The notes under the pieces are model-generated. The model searched no databases. It saw nothing but the letters and a program-made list of their open reading frames with translations, and was not told the origin of the DNA. The translations under genes and the position numbers were made by a program. From an uncultured Ulvibacter sp. (GTDB lineage: Bacteria; Bacteroidota; Bacteroidia; Flavobacteriales; Flavobacteriaceae): 64,000 nt of DNA. The stretch is taken from positions 32,073-96,072 of the forward strand of contig CAJXZB010000010.1 in assembly GCA_913063405.1 (NCBI GenBank), given 5' to 3'. Below, one piece after another: positions 1 through 10,177 of the stretch; the stretch's first letter is position 1, and each line of letters starts with the position of its first letter.

Positions 1-1029
1 AAATCTCTAAAATTCTCTGCTGACTATTTATTGGCACTAATTAATGATGTGTTGCAGATAAATAAAATAGATTCAAAAAATCTCGAGGATGAACAAAACT
101 CATTTGATTTAAGAGAGCTTACTAGAAAAATATCTTCCTCATTTGAGTATATACGCCTTCAGAATAATAATAGAATTCATATTCATATCTCGGAAGCCAT
201 TCCAAAATACGTTAGTGGTAACTCGGTGCGCCTGTCTCAAGTACTTATGAATCTATTGGGAAATGCCTGCAAATTTACCGAAGATGGTGATATCTATCTC
301 ATTGCAGAAAGCATGGGTATTACAGATGCGAAAGCAACGATAAAATTCTATATTAAAGATACAGGGATCGGAATTCCAATCGAAAAACAGGAAAGTATTT
401 TTGAAGAATTTTTTCAAGCCAATTCAATAAACTATAATCATCAAGGTACGGGACTCGGGCTTCCAATTGTGAAAAAACTATTGGCACTAGCTGGATCAGA
501 AATTCACTTGGAGAGTGAATCTGGTAAAGGCTCTCTATTTTCCTTTACTTTATCTTTTAAGGTATTTGAACAAATAGAAGAGAAAAAGGACACTTCAATA
601 CTAGATACGGCTCTCCTGGAAGGGAAGAAAATTCTTATTGTTGAGGACAACCGCATTAATCAAACGGTTACCAAAAAAATTCTCGAGAAGAACCTTATAA
701 CTTGTGATATTGTCGAAAATGGCGAAGAGGCCGTTACCATCGCTAAAAAGAACACTTACGACCTTATATTAATGGATATTAATATGCCAGTCAAAAATGG
801 GATGCAAGCAACCAAGGAGATTCGTGAATTCAACAAAACAATTCCCATTGTAGCGCTAACCGCTGTAGAAGTTGAAGAAATGCGTCATAAAATCTATGAC
901 TCAGGAATGAACGATATTATTGTAAAGCCTTATGATATTACGAAATTTAGTCAAACAATTTTAAAAAACATCATCTCAACAGATGGACCTCCTAAGCAAC
1001 TTAAAAACCCACGCCTAAGAGCAGTTTAA
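1..1029 (+). CDS. Hybrid sensor histidine kinase/response regulator, 3' part
   Basis: The reading frame is already open at base 1, so the gene begins outside the window and 342 residues are visible. The first residues look like the second helix of a HisKA dimerisation domain; the phospho-acceptor His lies upstream. An HATPase_c domain follows, with an N box (NLLGNACKF), G1 box (DTGIGIP) and G2 box (GTGLGLP), so ATP binding should be intact. The last 120 residues are a receiver domain with acidic residues (VEDN), the phospho-acceptor Asp in LMDINMP, the Thr/Ser position (ALTA) and the Lys in VKPYD. No DNA-binding or HPt domain follows, so output must go through another protein or through the receiver itself. 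It converges on sdhB with a 7-bp gap. The family call is firm; the signal sensed cannot be told. Confidence 0.93.
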   Translation, partial: KSLKFSADYLLALINDVLQINKIDSKNLEDEQNSFDLRELTRKISSSFEYIRLQNNNRIHIHISEAIPKYVSGNSVRLSQVLMNLLGNACKFTEDGDIYLIAESMGITDAKATIKFYIKDTGIGIPIEKQESIFEEFFQANSINYNHQGTGLGLPIVKKLLALAGSEIHLESESGKGSLFSFTLSFKVFEQIEEKKDTSILDTALLEGKKILIVEDNRINQTVTKKILEKNLITCDIVENGEEAVTIAKKNTYDLILMDINMPVKNGMQATKEIREFNKTIPIVALTAVEVEEMRHKIYDSGMNDIIVKPYDITKFSQTILKNIISTDGPPKQLKNPRLRAV

Positions 1030-1036
1030 AAATATT

Positions 1037-1777
1037 TTATAAGCTAGCTTTTAAGTACTCGCGATTCATACGAGCAATATTTTCTAATGAAATTCCCTTA
1101 GGGCACTCGATTTCACAGGCGCCAGTATTAGTGCAATTTCCAAATCCCTCTTTATCCATTTGCTCTACCATATTTAAAACGCGTTCGCTGGCTTCAACTT
1201 GCCCTTGAGGGAGCAAAGCATATTGAGAAACCTTCGCGCCAACAAACAACATAGCCGAAGAGTTTTTACAAGTAGCAACACAAGCACCACAACCTATACA
1301 GGTAGCAGCATCCATTGCTTCATCTGCCGCTTCTTTAGAAATTGGAATTGAGTTAGCATCTTGAGTATTTCCTGAAGTATTCACCGAAATAAAACCACCG
1401 GCGTGCTGAATACGCTCAAAAGATGTTCTATCCACCACTAAATCTTTAATAACTGGAAATGCTTTAGCTCTAAACGGCTCAATAGTAATTGTATTACCGT
1501 CTTTGAACATACGCATATGTAGTTGACAAGTAGTCACTCCTCTATCTGGACCATGTGCCTCACCATTAATAAACATAGAGCACATTCCGCAAATTCCCTC
1601 ACGACAATCATGATCAAAGGCAACGGGTTCTTCACCACTGTTAATCAATTGTTCGTTTAGAACATCCATCATTTCCAAGAAAGACATATGTTCTGATATC
1701 TCGGTCACTTTATAATCGACCATTTGACCCTTAGATCCGGCGTCCTTCTGTCTCCAAATTTTTAGTGTAAGATTCAT
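1037..1777 (-). CDS. sdhB: Succinate dehydrogenase/fumarate reductase iron-sulfur subunit
   Basis: The 246-residue SdhB passes electrons from the flavoprotein to the membrane quinone site through three Fe-S clusters. Ligands for the [2Fe-2S] cluster are visible as Cys58, Cys63, Cys66 and Cys84. The ferredoxin-like half supplies [11 protein letters not shown] (Cys160, 163, 166, 170) and a final group at Cys215, Cys221 and Cys225, followed by PKG. It is the last gene of sdhC-sdhA-sdhB, 8 bp downstream of sdhA. Length and order match the single-membrane-anchor (Bacillus/Wolinella-like) type of complex II used by Bacteroidota with menaquinone. The direction of the reaction in the cell, succinate oxidation or fumarate reduction, cannot be read from sequence. 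Confidence 0.97.
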   Translation of the reverse strand: MNLTLKIWRQKDAGSKGQMVDYKVTEISEHMSFLEMMDVLNEQLINSGEEPVAFDHDCREGICGMCSMFINGEAHGPDRGVTTCQLHMRMFKDGNTITIEPFRAKAFPVIKDLVVDRTSFERIQHAGGFISVNTSGNTQDANSIPISKEAADEAMDAATCIGCGACVATCKNSSAMLFVGAKVSQYALLPQGQVEASERVLNMVEQMDKEGFGNCTNTGACEIECPKGISLENIARMNREYLKASL

Positions 1778-1785
1778 AGTGTCTT

Positions 1786-3801
1786 CTATTTGTATGATCG
1801 TTGTTTTAGCTCAATATCTTTAAACTCTAATTCTTCCTTATGCAAAACAGCATCTCCAGGTTCACCTTTATACTCCCAAGCAGCCGAATAGGCGTACTCG
1901 TCATCTTTTCGTTTTGCTTCACCCTTCTGCACTCCATCCAATTCAATAGACTCTTCTCTAAAATGACCTCCGCAAGACTCTTCCCTATCTAAGGCATCCT
2001 TTGCAAAAAGTTCTCCTAGCTCTAAGAAATCGGCAACACGTCCAGCTTTTTCAAGTTCTGGATTCATCTCTTTTGCATCTCCAGGAACCATAACGTTTTT
2101 CCAGAAATCCTCACGAAGCATTTTAATCTCAGCCATTGCTTCTGTTAATCCCTTTGTATTACGAGACATCCCACATTTCTCCCACATAATTTTACCCAAT
2201 TTCTTGTGGTAATAATCTACAGAATGAGATCCCCTATTGTTTACAAAAAAGTCAATTTTCTCTTTTACCAATTTTTCAGCTGCTTCAAATTCTGAAGAGT
2301 TCGTTGCAATTTTTCCGGTTCGAATATCATCTGCCAAATAATCTCCTATTGTATAAGGAAGCACAAAATAGCCATCTGCCAATCCCTGCATCAAAGCAGA
2401 AGCACCTAATCTATTAGCACCATGATCTGAGAAATTAGCTTCTCCAATACAATATAAGCCAGGAACTGTAGTCATCAAATTGTAATCCACCCAAACACCA
2501 CCCATTGTATAATGCGTAGCAGGATAAATCATCATTGGAGTTTTATAAGGATCTTGATCTACAATTTTTTCATACATCTGAAATAGATTCCCATATTTCT
2601 CCTTTACAATTGCGGCACCCAATTCAATAATTTTTTCTTCGGAAGCATTCGCAACATTATGCAATTTGACTTGCTCTTTTCCATATCGTTGAATCGCCGA
2701 AGCAAAATCCAAATACACCGCTTCGCCAGTAGCATTTACGCCATAACCCGCATCACATCTTTCCTTTGCTGCTCTCGAGGCAACATCTCTCGGCACTAAA
2801 TTTCCAAAGGCTGGATAACGACGCTCTAGATAGTAATCTCTATTTTCTTCAGAAACTTGAGTAGGCTTTAGTTTACCATCTCGAATTGCCATTACATCTT
2901 CCATATTCTTCGGCACCCAAATTCGTCCATCATTCCGAAGTGATTCAGACATCAATGTCAATTTCGACTGATAGTCCCCTGAACGTGGAATACAGGTTGG
3001 ATGTATTTGTGTGTAGCAAGGGTTAGCAAAATAAGCTCCCTTTTTATGAATCTTCCAAGCCGCAGTGGCATTAGAACCCATTGCATTTGTTGATAAAAAA
3101 TATACATTACCGTAGCCTCCTGAAGCAATCACAACTGCGTGAGCCGAATGACGTTCGATCTCCCCAGTAATTAGATTTCTTGTGATAATTCCACGTGCCT
3201 TTCCGTCCACTTTTACAACATCCAGCATCTCGTGACGGTTAAACATCTCAATTTTTCCTCTCGCTATTTGACGATTCATTGCCGAATATGCACCTAACAA
3301 CAATTGCTGTCCCGTTTGGCCTTTCGCATAAAACGTACGAGATACAAGAACCCCACCAAATGAACGATTATCTAATAAACCCCCATAATCTCGAGCAAAA
3401 GGCACTCCCTGTGCTACACATTGATCGATAATATTTGCTGAAACCTCAGCCAATCGATAAACATTAGACTCTCGAGAGCGATAATCCCCTCCTTTTACGG
3501 TATCATAAAAAAGGCGATATGTAGAATCTCCATCTCCTTGGTAATTTTTCGCTGCATTAATTCCTCCCTGAGCCGCAATAGAATGCGCACGTCTTGGAGA
3601 GTCCTGGTAACAGTATGCTTTTACATTGTATCCTAATTCGGCCAAGGTTGCTGCGGCACTGCCTCCAGCTAGTCCAGTACCAACAACAATAATATCTATA
3701 TTTCGTTTGTTGGCAGGGTTTACAAGGTTAATTTCATTTTTATATTTCGTCCACTTATCTGCTAAGGGTCCTTTAGGTGTTTTAGAATCTAATATCGACA
3801 T
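1786..3801 (-). CDS. sdhA: Succinate dehydrogenase/fumarate reductase flavoprotein subunit
   Basis: This is the catalytic subunit of complex II (671 residues from the chosen start). An N-terminal Rossmann motif ([20 protein letters not shown]) binds FAD, and the [12 protein letters not shown] stretch contains the region around the covalently bound flavin. HPTCIPRSG and the [16 protein letters not shown] region match substrate-binding parts of the family, and [14 protein letters not shown] is the conserved C-terminal FAD contact. An in-frame ATG at 3852 would add 17 hydrophobic residues overlapping sdhC; the start at 3801 ([11 protein letters not shown]) was preferred because homologues begin there and it leaves a normal short gap to sdhC. 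It is co-transcribed with sdhC and sdhB. Confidence 0.97.
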   Translation of the reverse strand: MSILDSKTPKGPLADKWTKYKNEINLVNPANKRNIDIIVVGTGLAGGSAAATLAELGYNVKAYCYQDSPRRAHSIAAQGGINAAKNYQGDGDSTYRLFYDTVKGGDYRSRESNVYRLAEVSANIIDQCVAQGVPFARDYGGLLDNRSFGGVLVSRTFYAKGQTGQQLLLGAYSAMNRQIARGKIEMFNRHEMLDVVKVDGKARGIITRNLITGEIERHSAHAVVIASGGYGNVYFLSTNAMGSNATAAWKIHKKGAYFANPCYTQIHPTCIPRSGDYQSKLTLMSESLRNDGRIWVPKNMEDVMAIRDGKLKPTQVSEENRDYYLERRYPAFGNLVPRDVASRAAKERCDAGYGVNATGEAVYLDFASAIQRYGKEQVKLHNVANASEEKIIELGAAIVKEKYGNLFQMYEKIVDQDPYKTPMMIYPATHYTMGGVWVDYNLMTTVPGLYCIGEANFSDHGANRLGASALMQGLADGYFVLPYTIGDYLADDIRTGKIATNSSEFEAAEKLVKEKIDFFVNNRGSHSVDYYHKKLGKIMWEKCGMSRNTKGLTEAMAEIKMLREDFWKNVMVPGDAKEMNPELEKAGRVADFLELGELFAKDALDREESCGGHFREESIELDGVQKGEAKRKDDEYAYSAAWEYKGEPGDAVLHKEELEFKDIELKQRSYK

Positions 3802-3811
3802 AGCTATTATT

Positions 3812-4480
3812 TTAGTGGTGTAATAGTTGATTAAAATGATGATATAAGGCAATAAAAATAAAGCCTAAGGGTATAAAAATCGCATAAAATTTAGCAAATC
3901 TCGTTAACGCTTTGGAATAGGTATTATTAAACCCAATGCTCTGAAAAGAAGAAGCAAAACCATGCCATAGATGTAATGCTAGTAACACGAAAGAGATTAC
4001 ATAGATGATCACACGAACATGACTTTCAAATTTATGAACCGTCTCTGCAAAATAACGAGTCGGATCTTCAGGGTTTGTTTCTATATACTTATGAATCATT
4101 TCAGGAATCCAGAAGTCGTAGAAATGAAGTCCTAAGAACGCCAAAACTACTAATCCTGAGATTATCATATTTCTAGAAGCCCAACTAGAATTGACACCCC
4201 CTTTGAATGATGCATATTTAACGGCTCTAGCATTTCGGTTTTTTAACTCCAATACAAATCCCATCACAAAATGAAATACAACACCAAACATCAAAACAGG
4301 TTGCAACAAGCCTTGAACCAATCCATTGGTCCCCATAAAATGCGACCAACTATTAAAAGTGTCGGGCGAAAATACCGAGGTGATATTAATTACAAAATGT
4401 TGTCCCAGAAAAAATACAAGAAATAAGCCTGAAAGTGCCATTGCTACTTTTCTGGCTATGGAGGAGGTTAGTATTCCCAT
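3812..4480 (-). CDS. sdhC: Succinate dehydrogenase cytochrome b subunit
   Basis: A 222-residue membrane anchor of the b558 type with about five hydrophobic segments. Histidines in or near the helices ([31 protein letters not shown]) are candidates for haem b ligation, as in Bacillus and Wolinella enzymes. It is the first gene of the sdhCAB operon; only 10 bp separate its stop from the sdhA start. A good Bacteroidota-type promoter lies just upstream at 4509-4540. The single large anchor replaces the separate SdhC and SdhD of proteobacteria. Confidence 0.95.
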   Translation of the reverse strand: MGILTSSIARKVAMALSGLFLVFFLGQHFVINITSVFSPDTFNSWSHFMGTNGLVQGLLQPVLMFGVVFHFVMGFVLELKNRNARAVKYASFKGGVNSSWASRNMIISGLVVLAFLGLHFYDFWIPEMIHKYIETNPEDPTRYFAETVHKFESHVRVIIYVISFVLLALHLWHGFASSFQSIGFNNTYSKALTRFAKFYAIFIPLGFIFIALYHHFNQLLHH

Positions 4481-4508
4481 TATTAAATTATTTCAAAATT
4501 TTGAATCA

Positions 4509-4540
4509 CAAAAGTACGGCTCAAACCACTCTTCGCCAAA
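4509..4540 (-). promoter_or_regulatory. Bacteroidota-type promoter of sdhCAB
   Basis: On the minus strand, TACTTTTG (4509-4516) matches the -7 consensus TAnnTTTG. TTTG (4537-4540) lies exactly 20 bases upstream, the usual -33 element and spacing. It sits about 30 bp before the sdhC start. This is the best promoter match seen in the window. Confidence 0.6.
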
Positions 4541-4583
4541 CATTATGATTTGTTTTACGATCTATTTAGAACTGTTATAAACA

Positions 4584-7427
4584 CTATTTCACTTCAAGGG
4601 AGGTGCTACTTGTCATTCCGTTTATCGAAACTTTTACACCGTAATTTCCCCTTGGCAAATAGTACTTCCCATTTTTGGCCTTACTGGTTAAAATTTCGGC
4701 CTTTTCAATATTCTTAATTCCTTTTTCAGAAAGACTAAGGTCATAATCAAATATGTTCACTCCCCGTGTTGCATCCATCGTTAATCGATATATTTCCTTT
4801 CCATCTTCATTTTCAATTAAGATCGCGGCATCTCCCATCTTTGGTGTATAAAACTGAATAGTCTTTGAAGGCTCATAAGCATCTCGCCACTGACTCCAAC
4901 TATTCCCCCAACGGTGTGAGTACTCTACTGGCTCTAATTCACCCAATACAAGAGTGTTCAGTTTATTACTACTCAACTGTTGAAGCAAAGAAATATCTGC
5001 GATATATATGGATCTACCATGGGTTCCTACTACCAAATCTTTAGCTTTTTCTTGAACCACTAAATCGTGTACCGCAACGTTTGGAAGTCCGTTGGAAAAT
5101 GCCTCCCAACTAACCCCTCGATTAAAAGAAACATAGGCGCCATTATCCGTTCCTAAATACAAAATATCTTCATTGACTGGATCCTCTCTTACTACATTTA
5201 TCGATGATGCAGGGAGATTGCCATTAATATTTTTCCATGTTGCACCATAGTTATCACTCACATATACGTACGGAGTAAAGTCATCCCAACGATATCCATT
5301 AAGAGTGGTATAGACACGCCCTTTCTTATGAGATGAAGCGATTACTCTGCTCACCCATAAATCCTTTGGGAAAGAGGTGGCCACATTGGTCCAGTTTCCA
5401 CCTCCATTCTTCGAAACATGTACCAAACCGTCATCACTTCCGCAATAAAGTAATCCAAACTGGAAAATAGATTCACTAATACTTGTAATGGTTCCGTAGG
5501 CAACATTCCCCTGTTTACCTCCTGTGGTTAGATCATCGGAAATAGCATCCCAATTTGTGCCCTGATCCATACTTCTCATTAACATATTTCCACCTAAGTA
5601 TAAAATATCTTGATTGTGGGAGCTCAATAAGATTGGTGTTTGCCAATTAAAACGATACGGACTATCTCCCAATTCATGTTTAGGCTGGATGTAAGTCGAT
5701 TCATTTATTTTTCGATCTAAGCGATAATAGTTTCCAAACTGAAATCCAGTATAAACTGTATTCACATCTCTACTATCTATTTGAATCTGCATTCCATCTC
5801 CACCCATGATAAACTCATAGGGATATTTTCCATTCTGAAGCCACCCTTTATCCTCTTCATGATCACTTACTCCAACCCAAACTCCATTGTCTTGCAATCC
5901 ACCATAGACGTTATAGGGCTCTTCATTATCTACATTAATCGCATAAAACTGTCCAACTGAAGGAGCATTGTTCTTAATCCAATTCTCTCCATCGTCATAG
6001 GATATATTCACCCCTCCGTCATTTCCATTAATAAGGTGGTTAGGGTTTTTAGGATTAATCCAAAGTGCATGATGATCAGCATGTACATTTTCTGAACCAA
6101 TGGAAGTAAATGTTTTCCCTCCATCCTTAGACTTTAAGATTGGGACTCCGTAGATATAAATTGCATCCTTGTCTTGATGGGCCACGTGGACCTTTCCGAA
6201 GTAATACCCATAAGAATAATAGATGTCATCTAAATAACCCTTATGTGTTTTATTCCAAGTTTTCCCGCCATCTGTGGTTTTATAGACTTCCGCACCAACC
6301 ACTGGCGTATCAAATAATAATGAATTTGCATCTTCTAAGTATTTTGCCAAATCCACTGGTTTTACTGTTCCAACACGAACCATTTGTTTTACATTTTCGG
6401 CCTTGTATTTTTCTTGAAAACCATTGTCCCGCAAATAGATGTCTAATTTCTTGTTTTCCAGTGTCAAAAACTGAGAAGTCAACATTGTTTTAAAGTCATC
6501 TTTGCTTAGCGTTTCCCCTTTTTCGTCTTTTTCTTCTTCTTTTCTTCGGGTCTGATTGTCATGAATAGCGTAAACGGTATTCTCATCAAAAATGGCAAGT
6601 CCAATTCGACCAACACCTTCTCCCGCTGGGAAACCACTGTCTGGCAAAGAAACATTTCTCCAGCTCGTACCAGCATCTGTACTTTTATAGATTCCACTTC
6701 CAGCACCATCACCTTTAAAATTCCACGCTTTTCTATCCTTATCCCAAGAAGAGGCGTACATTAAACTATAATTATTTGGATCAGCTTGCAATTCAATAAT
6801 CCCAGATTGATCATTCACAAACAATGTTTTGTTCCAAGTTTTTCCACCATTAATTGTTTTAAAAACTCCTCTTTCTTCATTCGTAGAATATAAATGACCA
6901 ACCGCACCAACTACAATCTCATTGGTGTTATTTGGATTGATAAGGATATTACTAATATGGTGAACATCCATAAGTCCCATATTCTCCCAAGTACTACCTT
7001 GATCTGTAGATTTTAGCAACCCTATACCAGCATAAGAAGATCTAGAAGCATTGACTTCTCCTGTTCCAACCCAAAGGGTTTGCGACTTCCAATCCATGGT
7101 CAAACATCCAACATTTTGAGTTGGACTGCTATCCAACACTGGAGTAAAGGAGGTACCGTTGTTGGTAGTGTGCCATCCCCCGCCACTTGCGTAGCCCACA
7201 TAAAACTCTGTTGGATTCTCTGGATTTACAGCAAACCCAACCACACGGCCGCTCATAATTGTAGGTCCGATATTCGTAAATGGAATACTTTTAACCAGTG
7301 AATTTTTTGTAAGTTGTTCTTTTTGTGATAGTGCCTTTTCTAAAGAAGTCTCTGACGTCGCAGGTTGTTGTGCGATGGCGAAATTGCCGATTAACAATCC
7401 TAAAAAAATAGATTTGAATAGTTTCAT
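4584..7427 (-). CDS. Secreted BNR/sortilin-type beta-propeller protein (VPS10-like, glycosyl hydrolase-like)
   Basis: A 947-residue exported protein with a clear signal peptide (MKLFKSIFLGLLIGNFAIAQ). It contains many BNR/Asp-box-like motifs of the type S.DGG.TW or S.D.G..W (KSTDQGSTWEN, KTINGGKTWNK, KSKDGGKTFTS, RSMDQGTNWDA), the signature of sialidase/sortilin-type propellers. This family is abundant in Bacteroidota and often labelled glycosyl hydrolase or VPS10-domain protein, but no catalytic residues can be assigned here. The C-terminus folds into a short beta domain and lacks a T9SS sorting signal, so the protein is probably periplasmic or exported by another route. It stands alone, 103 bp downstream of sdhC and divergent from the next gene. 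Substrate unknown. Confidence 0.85.
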   Translation of the reverse strand: MKLFKSIFLGLLIGNFAIAQQPATSETSLEKALSQKEQLTKNSLVKSIPFTNIGPTIMSGRVVGFAVNPENPTEFYVGYASGGGWHTTNNGTSFTPVLDSSPTQNVGCLTMDWKSQTLWVGTGEVNASRSSYAGIGLLKSTDQGSTWENMGLMDVHHISNILINPNNTNEIVVGAVGHLYSTNEERGVFKTINGGKTWNKTLFVNDQSGIIELQADPNNYSLMYASSWDKDRKAWNFKGDGAGSGIYKSTDAGTSWRNVSLPDSGFPAGEGVGRIGLAIFDENTVYAIHDNQTRRKEEEKDEKGETLSKDDFKTMLTSQFLTLENKKLDIYLRDNGFQEKYKAENVKQMVRVGTVKPVDLAKYLEDANSLLFDTPVVGAEVYKTTDGGKTWNKTHKGYLDDIYYSYGYYFGKVHVAHQDKDAIYIYGVPILKSKDGGKTFTSIGSENVHADHHALWINPKNPNHLINGNDGGVNISYDDGENWIKNNAPSVGQFYAINVDNEEPYNVYGGLQDNGVWVGVSDHEEDKGWLQNGKYPYEFIMGGDGMQIQIDSRDVNTVYTGFQFGNYYRLDRKINESTYIQPKHELGDSPYRFNWQTPILLSSHNQDILYLGGNMLMRSMDQGTNWDAISDDLTTGGKQGNVAYGTITSISESIFQFGLLYCGSDDGLVHVSKNGGGNWTNVATSFPKDLWVSRVIASSHKKGRVYTTLNGYRWDDFTPYVYVSDNYGATWKNINGNLPASSINVVREDPVNEDILYLGTDNGAYVSFNRGVSWEAFSNGLPNVAVHDLVVQEKAKDLVVGTHGRSIYIADISLLQQLSSNKLNTLVLGELEPVEYSHRWGNSWSQWRDAYEPSKTIQFYTPKMGDAAILIENEDGKEIYRLTMDATRGVNIFDYDLSLSEKGIKNIEKAEILTSKAKNGKYYLPRGNYGVKVSINGMTSSTSLEVK

Positions 7428-7590
7428 TTGGACAATAATTTAGTGCCATGAAAAGTACGCAAACCTAAAAGGATTCCAAAATTTTTTAGTCAGACTTTGT
7501 TGTTAATGAATAATCAATTTATTAACAAGATTGTTATCAATTCAATGATTTTTGTTTATTTACTTATAAACAATTTAAAACCTAATCAAA

Positions 7591-7875
7591 ATGGAAGAAT
7601 ATCTCCCCTTAATTGTTCAACTTGTAAGTGGCGCCGTTGGTGGAAACGTTGCTGCAAAACTTTTTAAAACCCTTTCACTAGGAACCATTGGTAATTCAAT
7701 TGCTGGTATTCTAGGGGGTGGCCTTGGCGGTTATTTACTGAGCGCTATAGGCATAGATACAGGAGGAGCCGAAATGGACATTTCTAGCATCCTAGGTAGC
7801 GTTGCTGGCGGAGGTGTTGGTGGCGGAGTTCTAATGGCAATCATCGGCGCGATCAAGGGCGCAATGAGCAAATAG
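7591..7875 (+). CDS. Small glycine-rich membrane protein
   Basis: A 94-residue protein of unknown function. Two or three hydrophobic stretches are rich in GxxxG-like glycine motifs (GGNVAA, GILGGGLGGYLL, GGGVGGGVLMAIIG), which suggest tightly packed membrane helices or a glycine-zipper. It has no signal peptide beyond the first helix and no catalytic motif. It is monocistronic: it has its own upstream region of 160 bp and a strong terminator hairpin at 7895-7924. Codon use looks normal. I recognise it as the kind of short hypothetical found in Flavobacteria but cannot name a role. Confidence 0.75.
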   Translation: MEEYLPLIVQLVSGAVGGNVAAKLFKTLSLGTIGNSIAGILGGGLGGYLLSAIGIDTGGAEMDISSILGSVAGGGVGGGVLMAIIGAIKGAMSK

Positions 7876-7894
7876 TTCACTACATTCATATCTT

Positions 7895-7924
7895 AAAAAG
7901 AGTTCCGCATTGGGGCTCTTTTTT
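7895..7924 (+). terminator. Rho-independent terminator after the glycine-rich gene
   Basis: A 12-bp stem (AAAAAGAGTTCC paired with GGGGCTCTTTTT, two G-U pairs) with a 5-base loop, ending in a T run. It begins 20 bp after the stop codon. Confidence 0.8.
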
Positions 7925-7940
7925 ATTTCTTGACAATTCT

Positions 7941-7948
7941 TACCTTTG
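7941..7948 (+). promoter_or_regulatory. Possible -7 element for the aminopeptidase gene
   Basis: TACCTTTG matches the Bacteroidota -7 consensus TAnnTTTG, 19 bp before the ATG at 7968. No convincing -33 TTTG is seen at the right distance. Confidence 0.4.
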
Positions 7949-7967
7949 AGGATCTAAATTAGACTTC

Positions 7968-9260
7968 ATGAAATATCATCGCACTGACAGTAGTTTGTAT
8001 AAAAATAATCGCAAAGATTTTATGACCCAAATGGCGCCTAAAAGCCTTGCAGTTTTTAACTCAAATGACATATATCCCATTAGCGCGGATAGCACAATGC
8101 CTTTCCAGCAGCATCGTGATATTCTATTTCTAAGTGGTGTGGATCAAGAAGAAAGTATTCTTGTGCTTTTTCCAGATTGTCCTAATCAAAATCATCGTGA
8201 AATTCTATTTCTAAAGGAAACGAACGAACATATTGCCGTTTGGGAAGGCGAAAAGTTGACCAAGGAGGCTGCGCTTGCAACTAGCGGAATTAAAACAGTT
8301 TACTGGTTGCAAGACCTTGAAAAGATTCTTTTTGAACTAACTACTCAATGTGACACGTTTTACATAAATACCAACGAGCACTATAGAGCAAATATTGAAA
8401 CCGAAACCCGTGAAGACCGTTTCACAAAATGGTTGCGAGCAAAATATCCTGCACATTCTGTTGCGAAAAGCAATCCAATTCTACAACGTTTGAGATCCGT
8501 TAAAGATCAAATTGAAATTGACTTACTGCAAACAGCTTGTGATATAACTGAAAAAGGCTTTCGCAGAGTCATCAATTTTTTAAAACCTGAAGTTTGGGAA
8601 TTTGAAATTGAAGCTGAATATATGCACGAATTTTTGAGGAATCGGTCTAAAGGGTTTGCATATACACCAATTGTCGCAAGTGGAAATAATACAAACGTAT
8701 TGCATTATATTGAAAACAATCAACAATGCAAGGACGGTGATTTAATTTTAATGGATGTTGGAGCAGAATATGCCAATTACAGCAGTGATATGACACGTAC
8801 GGTTCCAGTAAACGGGAAGTTTAACAAAAGACAGCTAGACGTATATAAGGCCGTGAAACGGGTGAAAGATGAAGCGACCCAGATGTTGGTTCCTGGGGCA
8901 TTTTGGAAAGAATACCACGAAGAAGTTGGAAAATTAATGACGAGGGAACTTCTGGAACTTAAGCTAATCGACAAGTCCGATGTAAAAAATGAAAACCCAG
9001 ATTGGCCAGCTTATAAAAAATACTTTATGCACGGAACATCGCACCATATGGGATTAGATACACACGACTACGGAATCCTATGGGAACCTATGCAAGCCAA
9101 TATGGTATTTACTGTGGAGCCAGGAATTTACATCCCTGAAGAAGGCTTCGGAATACGACTTGAAGACGACGTTGTAATTCAAAAAAACGGACAACCTTTT
9201 AACCTAATGAGAAATATTCCTATTGAAGCCGAAGAAATTGAGACGTTAATGAATGCATAA
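7968..9260 (+). CDS. pepP: Xaa-Pro aminopeptidase (M24B family)
   Basis: A 430-residue cytoplasmic metallopeptidase that removes an N-terminal residue preceding proline. The first 170 residues are the aminopeptidase P N-terminal (creatinase-like) domain; the rest is the pita-bread catalytic domain. The five dinuclear-metal ligands can be placed: Asp in LMDVGAEY, Asp in SSDMTRT, His in HGTSHHMG, Glu in VEPGIYIP and Glu in IRLEDDV. HTHD-like substrate-binding His residues are also present (GLDTHDYG). It is a single gene between a terminator upstream and a decayed gene downstream. Length and domain order match PepP of Flavobacteria. It could serve in turnover of proline-rich peptides. Confidence 0.95.
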   Translation: MKYHRTDSSLYKNNRKDFMTQMAPKSLAVFNSNDIYPISADSTMPFQQHRDILFLSGVDQEESILVLFPDCPNQNHREILFLKETNEHIAVWEGEKLTKEAALATSGIKTVYWLQDLEKILFELTTQCDTFYINTNEHYRANIETETREDRFTKWLRAKYPAHSVAKSNPILQRLRSVKDQIEIDLLQTACDITEKGFRRVINFLKPEVWEFEIEAEYMHEFLRNRSKGFAYTPIVASGNNTNVLHYIENNQQCKDGDLILMDVGAEYANYSSDMTRTVPVNGKFNKRQLDVYKAVKRVKDEATQMLVPGAFWKEYHEEVGKLMTRELLELKLIDKSDVKNENPDWPAYKKYFMHGTSHHMGLDTHDYGILWEPMQANMVFTVEPGIYIPEEGFGIRLEDDVVIQKNGQPFNLMRNIPIEAEEIETLMNA

Positions 9261-9349
9261 AATTGAATCTAGCATTTAATTACCAAGAAGGATAAAGTCG
9301 TGTATTTGATTGAAATCTAACCATTGTTGTAGAATTTAATACTTTGACT

Positions 9350-10096
9350 ATGAAAACTATTTCTTTTGTCCCTTTCTTTTTATTCATTTTTTGGCAATCT
9401 CACTGTCAAACTGCACCCCAAAGTGAACCTCTAGTTGCCTCCGGATGGGGTACATCTATTTTTGGTAGCGGCAACCACTCTAATATTTCTTCAGTACCTA
9501 AATCCAGGGATATTAAATATGAACACATTGAAGGCTCCCCCTATATTGACAATAATTCCGGTGCCAATAAGAATATTCCGATAGATAAGTTTTACACAGC
9601 CTCAAATGAATACCTCGAAACTGCGCTGGCAAGATACAATGCGTATACCGACGATATGGAAGTATCATTACTAAATGATGGCTTAGATTATTATTTCTTG
9701 AAGAAAAAACCTAAATCTTTCTATATAATGTTAGGCAAAATAACGTATCGAGCTTATGAGTTTAATACCGATGTATAATTTTTTGTGATCGTCTCTAAAA
9801 ATGACTCAGAAAAATGCAGCCTTCTAAAAAGAGAAAGAATAATATTTGAAAGAGAAGAGAGAGCCTCTAATAGTTTCGTTACGGGAACACCAAATCGTTT
9901 TAGGAGATTAAAGGATGTATATTATTTTAAAATTAACTCTTCAATCAAAGAAATTTCGAAGAAGAAAAACATCTTCATAACCTATTCGGAGAAAAAAAGT
10001 GAAATGAAAGACTATATTAAGGCTACGAAACTCAAATTAACAAAAGAGAAAGATTTACTTAAAATTTCAGCATACTACAACTCACTTTTTAAGTAA
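9350..10096 (+). pseudogene. Exported protein gene interrupted by an in-frame stop
   Basis: Two open stretches lie in the same frame, separated only by TAA at 9776-9778. The first (from ATG 9350) has a signal peptide ending HCQ and 142 residues. The second continues without another in-frame stop to 10096; its only start would be a GTG at 9785. Read through, the junction gives a beta-strand-rich region (FFVIVSKND, SLLKRERIIF) and then a C-terminus (DVYYFKIN, IKEISKKK, LKLTKEKDLLKISAYYNSLF) that resembles the end of roughly 230-residue exported Bacteroidota proteins of unknown function. I therefore read it as one gene of about 248 codons inactivated by a nonsense mutation. Two separate short genes, or a sequencing error, are the alternatives. 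Confidence 0.65.
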
Positions 10097-10125
10097 TTCG
10101 TTCTAAAAAAAATCGGCATTATAAC

Positions 10126-10158
10126 AAAAAAAGGCTTCACAAAAAGAAGCCTTTTTTT
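10126..10158. terminator. Bidirectional rho-independent terminator
   Basis: A 13-bp stem (seven A plus GGCTTC paired with GAAGCC plus seven T) with a 7-base loop. It lies between the convergent ends of the interrupted gene (stop 10096) and the cupredoxin gene (stop 10178) and can serve both strands. Confidence 0.85.
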
Positions 10159-10177
10159 GTTATTAAAATATCTCAAT

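Noticed and set aside
3802..3852. Longer N-terminus of sdhA
   Set aside because: It would overlap sdhC and add a hydrophobic stretch not expected before the FAD domain; MSILDSK fits homologues.
4584..7427. Assignment as a sialidase
   Set aside because: Asp-box repeats are present, but no catalytic Arg triad or Tyr/Glu pair can be placed, so only the propeller fold is claimed.
9785..10096. Separate gene starting at GTG
   Set aside because: The frame is the same as the upstream one and the first residues look like a mid-domain strand, so a broken single gene is the better reading.
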